The notes beneath the pieces are model-generated. The model had not been told where the DNA came from and made no database searches. It saw only the letters and a program-made list of their open reading frames with translations. A stretch of DNA of 7,741 nt from an uncultured Lachnospiraceae bacterium (GTDB lineage: Bacteria > Bacillota > Clostridia > Lachnospirales > Lachnospiraceae), in NCBI GenBank assembly GCA_910579865.1, contig CAJTXA010000051.1:1-7741 (forward strand), given 5' to 3'. Positions 6,019 to 7,741 of this stretch are shown here, one piece after another (positions within the stretch are counted from its first letter, which is position 1; every line of letters begins with the position of its first letter). The position numbers and the translations under genes were made by a program.

Positions 6019-7303
6019 GAACATATACAAGACGAAAGAGGTGTCAAAGATGTTATTAGAGTTTAAATGTTCAAATCATAGATCAATCAAAGAAAAAGTA
6101 AAATTTTCTATGATTGCAGGAAGTGATAATACATCTGAAGAACTTTTAAAAGAGTTTGGTAGATTTAGAGTTTTGCGTTCTGCAGTTATATATGGCGCAA
6201 ATGGGTCTGGAAAAAGTAATTTTATTCATGCTTTGTCATTTATGCGTGATTTGGTTAGCAATAGTATTAATCATCAGCCAGGACAAGGAGTGTTTCAAGC
6301 ACGTCATAAATTGAGTACAGAAGAAACTCCAAGTGAATATAGTATTCAGTTTGTACGAAATGATATAAGATATGCATATGGCTTTTCAGTGAAACAAAAT
6401 TTGATACAAGATGAATACTTGTATTATTTTCCAAAGGGAAGACAAATAAAAATTTTTGAACGTAATGGATTAGAGATTAAACCAGGAGATAGATATAAGG
6501 GAATGTTTGATGTAAGTGTTAGTATATTGAAAGATAATAGGCTGTTTTTATCCTGTGCTGCTAATTATAGTAATATAAAAGAAATTGAAGAAGCTTTTAT
6601 ATTTTTCAATACAGATATAGTGATATATAATCCAAGAATTAATAACTGGACAGAGTATTCGATTGAGTTGATGCAGAATAACAACATGATTAAAAAAGTA
6701 TTTGTGGATATTTTACGAGCATTAGGAACCGGAGCTAAAGATGTAAAAGTAAAACTTAAAAAAATAAAGTTAGCGGATTTACAACAGGAGTTACAATTAC
6801 CAGATGCTTTGAAAAACTTACTAGAGGCTCAAGAAGGTAATAGAGTAGAAGCAAAAATAGTATATGATCAATTTGAAGTTGATTTGATGACTGAAGAGTC
6901 AACTGGAGTAAAACGCTTATTTCAAATGATTTGTCCAATAATTGATATTTTGAATAAGGGTAAAATACTTATCTGTGATGAATTAGAAGCCAGTTTGCAT
7001 AAATCAGTAATTTTTCAAATTGTACAATTATTTCAGCATTATCAGAAAGATAAATTTGCACAATTAATTTTTTCAACACATGATACAAGTTTGTTAGACA
7101 CAGATTTGTTTAGGAGAGATCAGGTGTGGTTTACACAATTAAATACAAAGGAACGTGCAACAGATTTGTATTCTCTTGTTGAAATTAAAAATGTACGTAA
7201 GTCTGAAAATTTAGAAAAGGGGTATGTTTCAGGAAAATATGGTGCGATACCTATGCTTAATAAAAAATTCTTTCATGAATTAGAAGAAAGTATTTTAGAG
7301 TAG
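6017..7303 (+). CDS. AAA15-family (COG1106) ATPase, probable sensor/motor of a defence or toxin module
   Basis: The protein is a 428-residue SMC/ABC-like ATPase. It starts with the family's LLEFKCSNHRSIKEKVKFSM strand, then Walker A GANGSGKSN (60-68), a helical/variable middle (about 80-285), a degenerate ABC signature ESTGVKR (294-300), Walker B ILICDELEASLH (317-328) with E322, a switch THD (H355), and the C-terminal KGYVSGKYGAIP block typical of COG1106. No membrane segment is seen. Two starts compete: ATG 6017 with GAAAGGGG (6003-6010), and ATG 6050 with AGAGGTG (6037-6043). Family proteins usually begin like the second one (MLLEF), and a promoter overlaps the first, so 6050 may be the real start. 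Relatives act with an effector, as AriA does in PARIS and PtuA in Septu. Here the next gene, about 35 bases downstream, encodes a HEPN-like protein, so an ATP-controlled RNase pair is inferred. No OLD-type TOPRIM domain is fused. Confidence 0.85.
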   Translation: MNIYKTKEVSKMLLEFKCSNHRSIKEKVKFSMIAGSDNTSEELLKEFGRFRVLRSAVIYGANGSGKSNFIHALSFMRDLVSNSINHQPGQGVFQARHKLSTEETPSEYSIQFVRNDIRYAYGFSVKQNLIQDEYLYYFPKGRQIKIFERNGLEIKPGDRYKGMFDVSVSILKDNRLFLSCAANYSNIKEIEEAFIFFNTDIVIYNPRINNWTEYSIELMQNNNMIKKVFVDILRALGTGAKDVKVKLKKIKLADLQQELQLPDALKNLLEAQEGNRVEAKIVYDQFEVDLMTEESTGVKRLFQMICPIIDILNKGKILICDELEASLHKSVIFQIVQLFQHYQKDKFAQLIFSTHDTSLLDTDLFRRDQVWFTQLNTKERATDLYSLVEIKNVRKSENLEKGYVSGKYGAIPMLNKKFFHELEESILE

Positions 7304-7337
7304 GGGGTACTGTATAGAGGAAAGAAATCTTGACTTA

Positions 7338-7741
7338 GTGGCAAGAAATGAAGGTACACGAGATAAATTTCATACAGATGTTATTAGATTTGAGCTAGAT
7401 CAAATACTGCAACATTTTGCAGAAACTATACAAGTTATAAATACACAATTTGATGTGGCGGATGAATTGTTTGAATCAGGAAAAGTTGCTGAAGGAGAAA
7501 ATATTTGGCGTGCACAGATTATATTTTTGGCAAGTGCTCTTGATTTTTATATGCATGAATTGACAAAATATGGTTTATGCAAAATTTATGATGAAAATTG
7601 GGATCGTACAGATAAGTATGAAAATCTTCAAGTAAATATGAAAGTTATAGAGGTGGCATTAAAATCTGGTGAGGATATAGATTGGTTTCTTGAATACATA
7701 AACAGTTATTATCATACAATTACAATGGTTTCATATGAGTC
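7338..7741 (+). CDS. Probable HEPN-domain protein (RiboL-PSP-HEPN/MAE_28990-like), cut by window end
   Basis: A frame opens after the stop at 7296-7298 and stays open to the window end. From the GTG at 7338 it gives 134 residues, 3'-partial. The visible part is all-helical and charged. The segment IWRAQIIFLASALDFYMHEL (about 56-75) resembles the conserved helix of RiboL-PSP-HEPN and MAE_28990-like HEPN proteins, where a basic residue precedes a hydrophobic helix containing an Asp/Glu. Such proteins are often metal-independent RNases in toxin and anti-phage systems. The catalytic R-x4-6-H motif would lie downstream and is not visible, so activity is not shown. No ATG suits the start. GTG 7338 lacks a well-placed ribosome site, whereas ATA at 7314 has AGGGGG (7302-7307) six bases upstream and would add eight residues. 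It follows the AAA15 ATPase gene closely and is probably co-transcribed with it. HEPN identity is moderately supported; a different helical partner is possible. Confidence 0.6.
   Translation, partial: MARNEGTRDKFHTDVIRFELDQILQHFAETIQVINTQFDVADELFESGKVAEGENIWRAQIIFLASALDFYMHELTKYGLCKIYDENWDRTDKYENLQVNMKVIEVALKSGEDIDWFLEYINSYYHTITMVSYE

Noticed and set aside
6756..6938. Antisense 60-codon frame inside the AAA15 ATPase gene
   Set aside because: It lies opposite the conserved signature region of the ATPase and has no independent support.
1..7741. CRISPR arrays, tRNA or rRNA genes
   Set aside because: I saw no regularly spaced direct repeats, no cloverleaf with a TTCRA-type arm, and no rRNA-like segment on either strand.

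Overview
The window is AT-rich, uses Gram-positive Shine-Dalgarno sites (AAAGGA, GGGGGA), and carries the tail of an ISLre2-type transposase. Together these suggest a low-GC Firmicute, most likely a gut-type Clostridia or Lachnospiraceae. No marker gene allows a species call.

Layout, all on the + strand. Positions 1-458 hold the C-terminal part of an ISLre2/UPF0236-family transposase whose start lies off the window. Positions 459-940 lack a large gene but are dense with signals: a near-consensus promoter (544-572), a 10-codon leader peptide with a well-spaced ribosome site (605-637), a hairpin whose left arm can pair with either of two tandem right arms (649-696), a second hairpin (705-733), and a clean intrinsic terminator (820-841). 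This looks like a ribosome-controlled transcription attenuator. It precedes two overlapping ABC half-transporter genes (941-2815 and 2802-4679), which should form a heterodimeric exporter. The arrangement resembles the bmrB-bmrCD design of Bacillus subtilis, so I infer an antibiotic-inducible drug exporter. The leader ends in Arg-Met-Arg, which matches the +X+ macrolide-stalling pattern.

After a very AT-rich 224-base gap comes a short RluA-family pseudouridine synthase (4904-5641), a housekeeping RNA-modification gene. Positions 5642-6016 hold a perfect 14-bp inverted repeat, a strong intrinsic terminator (5827-5865) and a promoter (5990-6018).

The last unit is an AAA15-family (COG1106) ATPase (6017-7303) followed closely by a gene cut by the window end (from about 7338) that looks like the N-terminal half of a HEPN-type protein. 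A SMC/ABC-like ATPase beside a probable HEPN ribonuclease recalls two-gene anti-phage modules (PARIS, Septu) and the single-chain PrrC/RloC nucleases. It is the best candidate for a little-described defence or toxin system here. The HEPN assignment rests on fold-level resemblance of an incomplete protein, and the catalytic R-x4-6-H motif is not in view.
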